Shown here piece by piece: positions 11,729-19,713 of a stretch of 64,000 nucleotides of DNA. The DNA comes from QHXQ01 sp036389395. Its GTDB lineage: Bacteria > Acidobacteriota > Blastocatellia > Pyrinomonadales > Pyrinomonadaceae. The stretch lies in assembly GCA_036389395.1 (NCBI GenBank), contig DASVPY010000034.1, positions 122,552 to 186,551 of the forward strand. The letters are read 5' to 3'. The notes beneath the pieces are model-generated. The model ran no database searches. It was given only the letters and a program-made list of their open reading frames with translations, and was not told the DNA's origin. Within the stretch, counting starts at the first letter, position 1; every line of letters starts with the position of its first letter. Made by a program: the position numbers and the translations under genes.

Positions 11729-12274
11729 TCAGGTCAAGCTGTACGGCTCGAAGCCGCGCAGCGGGAAGTCTTTGCGCAGCGCGTGCCCCTGCCAGTCGTC
11801 GGGCAGGAGGATGCGGCGCAGGTCTGGGTGACCGTCGAAGACGACGCCGAACATGTCGAAGGTCTCGCGCTCGTGCCAGTTGGCCGTGCGCCAGACGCCG
11901 GTCACGGTCGGGACGCGCGCGTCGTCCTCGTTGAGCAAGACCTTCAGGCGCAGCCGGTGAAACTTCGTCGTCGAGAACAGGTGGTAGTTGACCTCGAAGC
12001 GCGGCTCCTCCTCGGGGCCGCGATCCGCGCCGCACAGATCGGCCAGCATCGTGAACTCGCAGCCCGACGTCGTCTTCAAATACTGGCAGACGGCGGCGAC
12101 GTGCGCGCGCGGCACGACGAGCGTCAACTCGCCGAAGGCGCGTATCTCTTCCGTCACCCACTCGGCGTGCGCCGCCCGCAACGCCTCGACCAGCGGCACG
12201 AGCGCCGGGTACTCAAGCGGCCGGCCCGTCGCCTCCGCCGCCAGACTCGCTTCGCGTTCGAGGTCGGTAGACAT
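11729..12274 (-). CDS. nuoC: NADH-quinone oxidoreductase subunit C
   Basis: 30-kDa-type subunit of the peripheral arm, separate from NuoD here (not fused). 181 residues. The signature NWHERETFDMFGVVFDGHPDLRRIL is present, followed by DWQGHALRKDFPLRG near the end. It is flanked by repeat-filled spacers on both sides, the upstream one ending close to the ATG. Confidence 0.96.
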   Translation of the reverse strand: MSTDLEREASLAAEATGRPLEYPALVPLVEALRAAHAEWVTEEIRAFGELTLVVPRAHVAAVCQYLKTTSGCEFTMLADLCGADRGPEEEPRFEVNYHLFSTTKFHRLRLKVLLNEDDARVPTVTGVWRTANWHERETFDMFGVVFDGHPDLRRILLPDDWQGHALRKDFPLRGFEPYSLT

Positions 12275-12280
12275 AAGGAA

Positions 12281-12405
12281 ACAGAAGTCAGAAGCCAGGA
12301 GTCAGAAGCCAGAAATTAGAGAGCGAAAACCAGAAGTCCGCAAAGCATCATCAGCCCGTCGCCGTGTGTTTTCTTCTGGCTGCTGGCTTCTGACTCCTGA
12401 CTCCT
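12281..12405. repeat. Intergenic inverted repeat, AGTCAGR heptad type
   Basis: Spacer between nuoB and nuoC. The left arm has AGAAGTCAGAAGCCAGGAGTC-like units (12284-12313). The right arm (12371-12405) carries the complementary CTTCTGGCTGCTGGCTTCTGAC series. The loop is about 55 bases and unlike those of the other elements of this type at 10331, 40034, 50713 and 58209. Confidence 0.88.
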
Positions 12406-12408
12406 GTC

Positions 12409-13056
12409 TCACGATGACCGCCGCCGCTCGTGGCGGGACGGGATGGTGTAGGGGCGCGAGTTTGCGCCCTGCACGGGGCGGTCGGCCGCCGCCTCGTTGG
12501 TGGCGGAGACGCCGCTGCCGGGCAGCGTGCCCGGCGGCACGGCCTCGCGCGCCTCGTCGCGGCGCACGTCCTTGCGGTCGCGCAGCGATTCTTTCTTGAT
12601 CTTCTCCTGCAACATCAGGATCGCGTGGATCAGCATCTCGGGGCGCGGCGGGCAGCGCGGGATGTACACGTCCACGGGCACGATCTTGTCCACGCCCTGC
12701 ACGATGGCGTAGTTGTCGAAGACGCCGCCCGACGTGGCGCACGCGCCCATCGAGATGACCCACTTCGGCTCCGGCATCTGATCGTAGATGCGCCGCAAGA
12801 CGGGGGCCATCTTGCGCGAGACGCGGCCCGAGACGATCATCACGTCGGCCTGGCGCGGGCTGGCGCGGAAGACCTCCGCGCCGAAGCGCGCCAGGTCGTG
12901 CCGCGAGTCCGTCACCGCCATCATCTCGATGGCGCAGCAGGCGAGACCGAACGTCGCCGGCCACAAGCTCGACTTGCGCGCCCAGTTGACGAGCGAGTCG
13001 AGCTGCGTCGTCAGGATTTCGGGCAGCGCCTCGGCCAGTGTGGTTTCGAGACCCAT
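12409..13056 (-). CDS. nuoB: NADH-quinone oxidoreductase subunit B
   Basis: 20-kDa-type subunit carrying the N2 [4Fe-4S] cluster, the last electron donor to quinone. Cluster residues are visible in GLACCAIEMM, GACATSGG and the later PRCPPRPE. 215 residues; about the last 50 form a hydrophilic tail beyond the core. A strong ribosome binding site (GGAGGAG) precedes the ATG. The 21-base spacer to nuoA has no repeat. Confidence 0.97.
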   Translation of the reverse strand: MGLETTLAEALPEILTTQLDSLVNWARKSSLWPATFGLACCAIEMMAVTDSRHDLARFGAEVFRASPRQADVMIVSGRVSRKMAPVLRRIYDQMPEPKWVISMGACATSGGVFDNYAIVQGVDKIVPVDVYIPRCPPRPEMLIHAILMLQEKIKKESLRDRKDVRRDEAREAVPPGTLPGSGVSATNEAAADRPVQGANSRPYTIPSRHERRRSS

Positions 13057-13077
13057 AAGAAAAACTCCTCCGGCGGG

Positions 13078-13551
13078 TCAGGCCGCTTGTTTCACTTCGG
13101 GCACGCGCCCCTCGACGAGCGCCAGCGCGCGCGCCTCCGCCTCGGCCTCGCGCCGCGCCCGCTCGCCCCAGTCGAACAGCCCCTTCTTCCAGACGTAGAC
13201 GTAGCCGACCAGCAGCAGCGCGATGAACAACATCATCTCGACGAAGATAATCGTGCGCAGGCCCTGACCGGCCGCCGCCAGCGGGCGGAAGACGACCGCC
13301 CACGGCATCAGGAAGATCAGCTCGATGTCGAACAGGATGAAGATCATCGCGATCAAGTAGAACTTGACCGAGAAGCGTTCGCGCGCCGACCCGACCGGGT
13401 CTTTGCCGCACTCGTAAGGCATCAGCTTGGTGCGCGTGGGCTTGTGCTGGCCGACGAGTTGCGACAGCAGGATGTTGCCACCGGCGAAGCCCGCCGCGAC
13501 GCCGAACATCAGCACGATGGGCAGGTAATCCAACAGGGCGAAGTTGCGCAC
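13078..13551 (-). CDS. nuoA: NADH-quinone oxidoreductase subunit A
   Basis: First gene of the complex I operon; a three-helix membrane subunit. The conserved YECGKDPVG region and RFSVKFYLIAMIFILFDIELIFLMPWAV with its acidic loop identify it. 157 residues with a hydrophilic, charged C-terminal tail. The start is GTG at 13551-13549 with GGGAGG upstream. A candidate sigma-70 promoter lies about 80 bases upstream. Confidence 0.95.
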   Translation of the reverse strand: MRNFALLDYLPIVLMFGVAAGFAGGNILLSQLVGQHKPTRTKLMPYECGKDPVGSARERFSVKFYLIAMIFILFDIELIFLMPWAVVFRPLAAAGQGLRTIIFVEMMLFIALLLVGYVYVWKKGLFDWGERARREAEAEARALALVEGRVPEVKQAA

Positions 13552-13632
13552 GCCGGCCTCCCCTCAGCCGAATGCTGTCGGCAGACCCTGCTCGGGGGCC
13601 GGCCTAGAGTTTGGGAATCATGGTACAAGCGC

Positions 13633-13661
13633 ATGGTAGCGCATGGTCTGAAGGGCGTCAA
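13633..13661 (-). promoter_or_regulatory. Candidate sigma-70 promoter of the nuo operon
   Basis: On the minus strand TTGACG is followed after 17 bases by TACCAT (5/6 and 4/6 matches to consensus). The predicted transcript starts near 13626, about 75 bases before the nuoA GTG. Confidence 0.45.
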
Positions 13662-13703
13662 GCAACCTTTGTGCGCGGCGCAAAAGGCTCTCCGGCAAGG
13701 AGA

Positions 13704-13733
13704 TTGACCCTCCGCGGCCGCGCGTGCTACTGT
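13704..13733 (+). promoter_or_regulatory. Candidate promoter for the 13820 gene
   Basis: TTGACC, an 18-base spacer and TACTGT. The -10 match is weak. Its position would put the transcript start near 13740, which agrees with a start codon at 13820 and against one at 13724. Confidence 0.3.
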
Positions 13734-13819
13734 TCTCCCGCGACCCTGCGGCCGCTCTTGTGGCCCGCGCCGCACGAGGGCCGCGCGCACCGATCAAGGG
13801 GTACTCGCCTGAGCTTGCC

Positions 13820-14680
13820 GTGATTACCGGGTTCAACACAGACATCGAGCACAGTGGCACGGTCTACCACGTCCAGACGGAGGACAAGGGGCTGGACGCG
13901 CCCGTCATCCTGTCGCTCATCTACGTGGGCGGCGCGATCATCGCTAGCAAGCGCACGCCTTACGACGACTTGGTCGCCGCCGGCTTCAAGCCGCAGGTGC
14001 TCGCTGAACGACTGCAACGTCAGCACAAACTGATCTGCGCCGCCATCAGCGCCGGCCGCATCGAAGACCTCAAGAAGATGCAGCCGCCCGCGCCGCCCGC
14101 CGCCGCGCCGCCAAAGTCGCAGCCTGCGTCGCCCGCGCCCAAGTCTCCGCCCAAGTCCGCGCCCGTCGCCGCGCCCGTCGCCGCGCCCGTCAACACGCCC
14201 GCGCCGGTTACGCCGCCGCCGCCCGTCGTGCCTGCGGCCGCGGCCGGCGCTCAGTTGAGCGGCGCGACGGCGGCCGGGGCGTCGGACGCCAACGGCGCGG
14301 GCGAGAAGCGCGCGGGGCGCGTCGTGCCGCCCGTGCTGCCGGCGGTCGAGGCGGAAGTCGTCCACGTGGAAGCCGAGCAGGCGTTGCACCTGTCGCTTTT
14401 GGAAGAGCGCGATTTCCGCGCGGGCGAGGTGGTGACGATCCGCGTGCGCGTGGCGCGCGGGCCCGAAGAGGATCGCGTGGGCGTGGCGAACGCCGACGTG
14501 ACCGTGAAGATTCTCGGCACGGAGTTCCGCCCGCTCATCCTGCGCAGCAAGACCGACCGCGACGGCGTGGCCAACGTGCACGCGTGGCTGCCGCGCTTCA
14601 CCGCGGGGCGCGCGGCCGTGCTCATCCGCGCCGCCGCCGACGACTGCGTGGCCGAGCTGCGCCGCGTCATCCACCACTGA
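13820..14680 (+). CDS. Conserved lineage-type protein of unknown function with Pro/Ala linker
   Basis: 286 residues from the GTG at 13820; an in-frame ATG at 13724 would add an unconserved-looking stretch. The N-terminal domain (about residues 1-90) begins VITGFNTDIEHSGTVYHVQT and ends in a basic helix with RQHKLICAAI. A linker of Pro, Ala and Lys follows (about 90-150). The C-terminal domain (about 185-286) has a beta-rich, Ig-like look. No signal peptide or membrane segment is seen. I recognise the N-terminal pattern from acidobacterial genomes but know no function. thiS begins 21 bases downstream. Confidence 0.75.
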   Translation: MITGFNTDIEHSGTVYHVQTEDKGLDAPVILSLIYVGGAIIASKRTPYDDLVAAGFKPQVLAERLQRQHKLICAAISAGRIEDLKKMQPPAPPAAAPPKSQPASPAPKSPPKSAPVAAPVAAPVNTPAPVTPPPPVVPAAAAGAQLSGATAAGASDANGAGEKRAGRVVPPVLPAVEAEVVHVEAEQALHLSLLEERDFRAGEVVTIRVRVARGPEEDRVGVANADVTVKILGTEFRPLILRSKTDRDGVANVHAWLPRFTAGRAAVLIRAAADDCVAELRRVIHH

Positions 14681-14700
14681 AGGGAAGAGAAGAGACGGTC

Positions 14701-14901
14701 GTGCGCGTCCAGGTGAACGGCGAACAGCAGGAGGTGCGCGACGGGCTGACGCTGGGCGAGTTGCTCGCGCAGTTGCGGCTCGCGCCCGAACGCCTCGCGG
14801 TCGAGCGCAACCGCGAGGTCGTGCGCCGCGCCCGCTGGGCCGAGACCGTGCTGGCCGACGGCGACCAGATCGAGATCGTCCACTTCGTCGGCGGCGGGTG
14901 A
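14701..14901 (+). CDS. thiS: Sulfur carrier protein ThiS
   Basis: Ubiquitin-fold sulfur carrier for thiazole formation in thiamine biosynthesis. 66 residues from a GTG start; reads VRVQVNGEQQEV, then the LTLGELLAQLRL helix, AVERNREVV, and ends IVHFVGGG. The terminal Gly-Gly is adenylated and thiocarboxylated in this family. A purine-rich GAAGGGAAGAGAAGAG lies just upstream. Its partner thiG is also in this window but 12.5 kb downstream (27361), so the usual adjacency is lost. Confidence 0.88.
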   Translation: MRVQVNGEQQEVRDGLTLGELLAQLRLAPERLAVERNREVVRRARWAETVLADGDQIEIVHFVGGG

Positions 14902-15043
14902 CGGCCGCCGGGTAACCGCCCGCGTCTGTTCTGGCCGCGCCGCCTTTGTGCTAAGCTGCCTGAAGTCAGGTCGGCGTCTCACCCGCGCTTGCGGCCCCAC
15001 ACGAATTCAGAAACCCGCCTCGGGCGGCGTGCGTAATTAGTGA

Positions 15044-15871
15044 TTGACTGACGCCGAACATCGCCGCGCAACAGCTTCTCGCGGGCGCGTCGCGATAGCC
15101 GGCGCAAGTTGGGCGCGAACCTTGATCGCCACATTCATCGTCATCTTCATTCTGCTCGCCGCCACCGCCGCAGCCTTCGCCTACCGCCGGCAGCAACAGC
15201 TCTTAGCCGCACGCCGGCAGCACGAGCTGCGCGAACACCGCCCGCCCCGCAGCCTCTTCGCCGACACGCAACTGGCGCTCGACGAGAGCGCGCGCGCGCG
15301 CCCCGAGCAGCCGACCGGCGGCTACATGGAGCAGCGCGCCGCCTTGATGAGCCGCGTGGCGGCCGACGACCTGACGGCGCTCGACGACGCGCACCGCGCG
15401 GGCGACGCCGCGCTCTACCGCGTCGTCCTGAACGGGCTGGTCGAGCGCGCCGCCAAGAGCGACGAGCGTCTGAACGCCCTGGCCGCGCACCTGAAGGCGG
15501 GCGACGGCTTGCGCGGCAGCGTCGAACTGGCCGAGGCTTACGGCGCGTTCTGGCACGGCACGCCCGACCGCACGACGACCGCCACGATGCTGCACCTGGC
15601 GGCGCTCGCCGACGACGCCGACACGTACCGCAAGGCCGCCGAGATCGCGTGCCTGTTCTGGCAGGGCGGGCAGCTCGACGGCTTCTCCGGCGCGGAGCTG
15701 CGCGAGCTGATCGACAGCCAGTACTGGCTCATCTCGTCGGACGCGCGCCGCACCGGCGCGGGCTTCGTCTTGAAGCAGAAACTGAACGAACTGCGCGCCG
15801 CCCTGGCCGACGGGGCCGGCGCGGCGGCCGCGCCCGGCGACGCGAGCGCGCCCGAACCCGACCGCACTTAA
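15044..15871 (+). CDS. Single-pass membrane protein of unknown function
   Basis: 275 residues from a TTG start at 15044. One membrane segment (about residues 25-47, TLIATFIVIFILLAATAAAFAY) is followed by a basic stretch and a mostly helical soluble part of about 215 residues, with a helix-repeat look (LNALAAHLKAGDGL, LHLAALADDADTYRKAAEIA). The C-terminus is Ala/Gly-rich. I do not recognise a family. Orientation by the positive-inside rule is ambiguous. Confidence 0.6.
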   Translation: MTDAEHRRATASRGRVAIAGASWARTLIATFIVIFILLAATAAAFAYRRQQQLLAARRQHELREHRPPRSLFADTQLALDESARARPEQPTGGYMEQRAALMSRVAADDLTALDDAHRAGDAALYRVVLNGLVERAAKSDERLNALAAHLKAGDGLRGSVELAEAYGAFWHGTPDRTTTATMLHLAALADDADTYRKAAEIACLFWQGGQLDGFSGAELRELIDSQYWLISSDARRTGAGFVLKQKLNELRAALADGAGAAAAPGDASAPEPDRT

Positions 15872-15978
15872 CTTTGAAGCGGCCACGGGCCGAGTCGGGC
15901 GCGCCCGTCTAGCGCGCGCCCGCCGCCCGCCCGCGTGAACGGACAGATGCTTCTGTCGGAAGTCGAGAGAGGAAACCC

Positions 15979-18171
15979 ATGAACATCGATCCTGTTTCGC
16001 TTGTGCTGCTGCTTGTCTTAATCGGCACACCTTTGATCGCGTTGCTCGTCATCCTGAGCAAAGTGCTGGTGAACGTCGGCGCGCGCGAGATCGCGATCAA
16101 AGAGCGACGCTACGTCGGCGCGAAGATGCCGCCCGGTCGCGTCGTCGCCACCGAGGGCGAGGTCGGCATCCAGGCCGACGTACTCAAGCCGGGTCTGCAC
16201 TTCATCAAGTACCCGTTCGAGCGCGTCGTGCGCAAAGTGCCGCTCATCGAGATCGGCTCGGACGAGATGGGCATCATCGAGGCGGTGGACGGCGAGCCGA
16301 TGCAGCCCGGCAGCATCTTCGCGCCCGACCGCGCCGAGAACGCGCACAACAACTTCCAAGACCCCATCGCGTTCATCAAGCGCGGCGGCGTCAAGGGCAT
16401 CCAACTGCGCACGCTCCCGCCGGGCTTGTGGCCGATCCACCCGTACCTGTTCCGCGTCTCCGTCTCGAAGGCGACGACGATCCCGCAGGGCAAGGTCGGC
16501 GTCATCACGGCGGCCGACGGCGCGCCGCTCAGCGCCGGTCGCCTCCTGGGCAAAGCCATTGAGGGGCACGTCAACTTCCAGAACGCCGAGCGCTTCATCA
16601 GTCAGGGCGGGCAAAAGGGGCCGCAGGTGGACATCCTGACGCCGGGCACGTACCGCATCCTGACCAACTCCTTGAGCATCGAGGACGCGAACGTCGTCAA
16701 GCCCGGCCTCTTCACGGTGCGCCTGTTCGACGCGACCATGATCAGCGAGAACGGGATCGGCCTCGTCGAAGCACTCGACGGTGCGCCGCTCGATCCGCGC
16801 GACTACGTGGCCACGCCGGTCGAGGGGCACGACAACTTTCAGGACGGGCACGAGTTCATCGGGCGCGGCGGGCAGCGCGGGCCGCAGAAGGACATACTGC
16901 TGCCGGGCACTTACTACATCAACCCGCTGCTCTTCAAAGTCATCCCCGAAACGGCGAAGGAAGTGAAGCCGGGCGAGGTCGCGGTCGTCGTCTCGAACGT
17001 CGGCAAAGACCCCGGCGACGACATCCGCCGCGAGATGGCGCGCAAGGTGCGCCAGCGCATGGAGCGCGAAGAACAGGAGCAGGCGGAGCAGTCGGCCGCA
17101 CGGCTCGACAAGATCGAAGACAACAAGACGGTGGACGAGATCAAAGCCGAATTGATGACGGGCGATCCGGCCGACCGCCGGCTGGACGAAGGCGCGCACG
17201 AGGCTTACGTCGTGCCCGAAGGCTACCGCGGCATACAGGAGACCGTCGTCGGCCCCGGCCGCTACTACGTGAACACGCTGGCGATCACGCCGATCATCAT
17301 CCCGACGACGAACCAGACCGTCGAATGGACGGCGGGCGAAGTGGTCAACACCTTCAACCCGTTCGAGGTCATCTCGAAAGACGGCTTCACGATGCAACTC
17401 GAAGTGCGCGTCGTGTTCCGCGTCAAGCCGGAGGACGCGCCCTTCATGGTCGCCAAGATCGGCGGCATTGATCGGCTCATCCAGAACGTGATGCACCCGC
17501 TGATCGACTCGATCTTCCGCAACCAGGCGTCGGAGTCTTCGGCGATGGCGTACCTGCAAAACCGGCACGAGGAGCAGGAGCGCGCCGAAGCGCGTGTGCG
17601 CGCGCACCTGTTGAAGTATCACGTTGATGTGGTCAACGTGCTCATCTGCCACATCCACCTGCCGGAAGAGTTGATGAAGACGCAGACCGAGAAGATTCTC
17701 GCCGAGCAGCGGCAGAACATGTACAACGCGCAACGCGAGGCGGAAGAGAAGCGCATCCAGCTTGAGAAGATCAGCGCGCAGGCCGACAACCAGAAAGACC
17801 TGATGGCGGCGACGGTCGGCGTCGAAATCTCGGCCAAGCGCGCCGAGCAGCGCCGCGCCGAGGGCGAGGGCGAGGCGCACTACATCCGCGCGACCGGCAC
17901 GGCCGAAGCGGAGAAGGTGCGTTTGATGGGCGAGGCGCAGGGCGTCGCCTACAAGGAGCAGGTCAACGCGCTCGGGCCGCAAGGCGTCGCGTTGGTCGAG
18001 ACCTTGAAGGTGATCGGCGAGAAGGGCGTCCGCATCACACCGGACGTGATGGCGTCGGGCGGCACGGGCGACGGCGCGGGCAGCCTCGGCACGCTCCTCC
18101 TGCTGAACCTCTTCCGCGACCGGCTCAACATCCCGGCCGAGAACGGCTCGAAGGCCACGGTCAAGAGCTAA
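15979..18171 (+). CDS. SPFH/Band 7 (flotillin-like) protein with tandem N-terminal repeats
   Basis: 730 residues. An N-terminal membrane segment (about residues 5-27) is followed by three copies of a 75-85-residue unit starting near residues 98, 174 and 259, each with a GxxxAxDGxP entry and a GHxNFQDxxxFIxxGGQxGPQ core ending in a PGTYxI strand. The SPFH domain follows at about 395-570 (VVPEGYRGIQETVVGPGRYY onwards), then a coiled-coil with EAEEKRIQLEKISAQAD. Family members scaffold membrane microdomains or quality-control complexes; a specific role here is unknown. GAGAGGAAA precedes the ATG. Confidence 0.88.
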   Translation: MNIDPVSLVLLLVLIGTPLIALLVILSKVLVNVGAREIAIKERRYVGAKMPPGRVVATEGEVGIQADVLKPGLHFIKYPFERVVRKVPLIEIGSDEMGIIEAVDGEPMQPGSIFAPDRAENAHNNFQDPIAFIKRGGVKGIQLRTLPPGLWPIHPYLFRVSVSKATTIPQGKVGVITAADGAPLSAGRLLGKAIEGHVNFQNAERFISQGGQKGPQVDILTPGTYRILTNSLSIEDANVVKPGLFTVRLFDATMISENGIGLVEALDGAPLDPRDYVATPVEGHDNFQDGHEFIGRGGQRGPQKDILLPGTYYINPLLFKVIPETAKEVKPGEVAVVVSNVGKDPGDDIRREMARKVRQRMEREEQEQAEQSAARLDKIEDNKTVDEIKAELMTGDPADRRLDEGAHEAYVVPEGYRGIQETVVGPGRYYVNTLAITPIIIPTTNQTVEWTAGEVVNTFNPFEVISKDGFTMQLEVRVVFRVKPEDAPFMVAKIGGIDRLIQNVMHPLIDSIFRNQASESSAMAYLQNRHEEQERAEARVRAHLLKYHVDVVNVLICHIHLPEELMKTQTEKILAEQRQNMYNAQREAEEKRIQLEKISAQADNQKDLMAATVGVEISAKRAEQRRAEGEGEAHYIRATGTAEAEKVRLMGEAQGVAYKEQVNALGPQGVALVETLKVIGEKGVRITPDVMASGGTGDGAGSLGTLLLLNLFRDRLNIPAENGSKATVKS

Positions 18172-18194
18172 GCGCCGCGCGAAAGCGGACGGGG

Positions 18195-18228
18195 GCGGCG
18201 GCCGGTCGCGCGACCGGCCGCCGCTTTT
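18195..18228 (+). terminator. Rho-independent terminator after the SPFH gene
   Basis: A perfect 30-base palindrome (arms 18195-18209 and 18210-18224) is followed by TTTT, 24 bases after the stop codon. Confidence 0.85.
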
Positions 18229-18518
18229 GTCGTTGCCCGTGGTTGTATCTTCACGCCTGACCGCATTGCGCCCTCCGTAACACCTGCACGCACGGAACGG
18301 GGCCGGCGCGACCAGATTAAAGATAAATTTCAAACCTCGTCGCCGCGATTATTTAGCACCACGCGATCTGTCAGTGGGGCGTAGGCGGGGCAATTTTTTC
18401 GGGCGGTGAGAGTTGCGGGTAATCAGCCGGCTGATAGCAAATTATTGCCAACAGGCACGGGCGCAGGTGGAGGCTTGAGGTGCTCACTTATGATGCAGGC
18501 AATTAAGCAAATTGATAG
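18229..18518. other. Intergenic region, relatively AT-rich, no gene seen
   Basis: About 290 bases with lower GC than the neighbours, including AATTTTTTCGGGCGG and several short direct and inverted motifs (AATCAGCCGGCTGATAGC is a partial palindrome at 18421-18438). No coding frame, tRNA or recognisable RNA was seen. It probably holds regulatory sequence for the oxidoreductase gene downstream. Confidence 0.4.
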
Positions 18519-18547
18519 TTGACAGCTTCTTTATAAGTGCGTATTAA
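18519..18547 (+). promoter_or_regulatory. Strong sigma-70-like promoter
   Basis: TTGACA, exactly 17 bases, then TATTAA (5/6). The transcript should begin near 18554, ahead of the ATG at 18630. This excludes the in-frame GTG at 18537, which lies inside the promoter, as the start. Confidence 0.75.
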
Positions 18548-18629
18548 AGGGGCATCAAGGCAAACCCGTAGCCAAGCCTCCGCGCCATGCGGTCTGGCGT
18601 TCGACAACTTCTTAAGTGAGACTCGACCG

Positions 18630-19682
18630 ATGCTTCAAACTAGCCCCCGCGCTTTCACTCTCTCCGGGCTGCTCGCTCTGCTCACTGCCGGCGTCGGCCT
18701 TTCAGTAACAACGCCAGTTGTGCGCGCTCAGAATGATGAGGTCGTTGCGACGGTAAACGGCCGGGCGCTCACGCGGCAGGAAGTGGACGCATCCATCGTC
18801 TCGCAACTGTTGCCCTTACAGCAGCAGATCTACGCCCTCCGAAAAGCGGCCCTGGACAATCTGATCCTGACGGTGCTGCTCGAAGAAGAGGCCAGGAAGA
18901 GAGGCGTCCCGGTCGAAGAGTTGCGGCGGCAGTTGACCGCGGGCAAAGTCGAAGTCTCACCCAGCGAGGTCGAGAAAGAATATCTCGATAACATCGCGGT
19001 CTTCGGGGCCATGAGTCCTGAGGAGGCGAAGGAAAGAATCCGGCTGGCCTTCGAGAGTAACGCACGGATGCAACTCTATCGGGAGGCGCTCGCAAAGCTG
19101 AAAGAGGGGGCCAGGGTGGAGCTTAAGTTGGAGGAACCCAGGCTACCGCCGCTCGCTAAAGACGACGCCGCGCCTTCGCGGGGCGTTAAAGCAGCGGCCG
19201 TCACCATCATCGAGTTTTCGGATTTCCAGTGCCCCTTCTGTCGGGACTCCCAGGGCGTTATCCGGCAGGTCTTACAAGCTTATCAAAACGACATCCGACT
19301 CGTCTTCAGGCATCTGCCGCTAGCCACGCACCCGGAGGCGTTCTCGGCCGCCCAGGCGGCAGTGTGCGCCGGAGAGCAAGGTCTCTTCTGGCCGTATCAC
19401 GACGCGCTGTTCGCCGCCGAAACCCTCTCCCCTGACACTTTCAGCCAGATCGCGGCTGACGTGGGGCTGAACCTGCCCGCGTTCAAAACTTGCCTTAACT
19501 CCGAGGCCTCGCGCATGGCGGTCTTGAAAGATGTCCGCGAAGCCAAGCGCCTCGGTATCACGGGCACGCCGGCCTTCATCATCAACGACCGCCTTGTGCG
19601 CGGCGCGCAGAGCTTCGCGGAGTTCAAAGCCATCATCGAGCAGGAATTAAAGTCGGCGCGCGCGGGCCCGCGCGCGCCATGA
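18630..19682 (+). CDS. Exported DsbA-like thiol oxidoreductase with SurA/PpiC-like N-terminal domain
   Basis: 350 residues. A signal peptide covers about 1-33. Residues about 36-165 (DEVVATVNGRALTRQEVDAS, then LLEEEARKRGVPVEELRR) resemble the N-terminal chaperone region of SurA/PpiC-type proteins. From about residue 190 a DsbA-type thioredoxin fold carries the active site FSDFQCPFC (Cys 201 and 204), with the cis-Pro region GITGTPAFIIN later. It probably makes or shuffles disulfides in secreted proteins; the Cys-rich product of the next gene, 31 bases downstream, is an obvious candidate substrate (inference). Confidence 0.88.
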   Translation: MLQTSPRAFTLSGLLALLTAGVGLSVTTPVVRAQNDEVVATVNGRALTRQEVDASIVSQLLPLQQQIYALRKAALDNLILTVLLEEEARKRGVPVEELRRQLTAGKVEVSPSEVEKEYLDNIAVFGAMSPEEAKERIRLAFESNARMQLYREALAKLKEGARVELKLEEPRLPPLAKDDAAPSRGVKAAAVTIIEFSDFQCPFCRDSQGVIRQVLQAYQNDIRLVFRHLPLATHPEAFSAAQAAVCAGEQGLFWPYHDALFAAETLSPDTFSQIAADVGLNLPAFKTCLNSEASRMAVLKDVREAKRLGITGTPAFIINDRLVRGAQSFAEFKAIIEQELKSARAGPRAP

Positions 19683-19713
19683 CCCCAACTGCCGGACGAC
19701 AAGGAGCACACAC

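Noticed and set aside
18537..18629. Upstream GTG start for the DsbA-like gene
   Set aside because: It lies within the strong promoter; the ATG at 18630 opens directly into a signal peptide.
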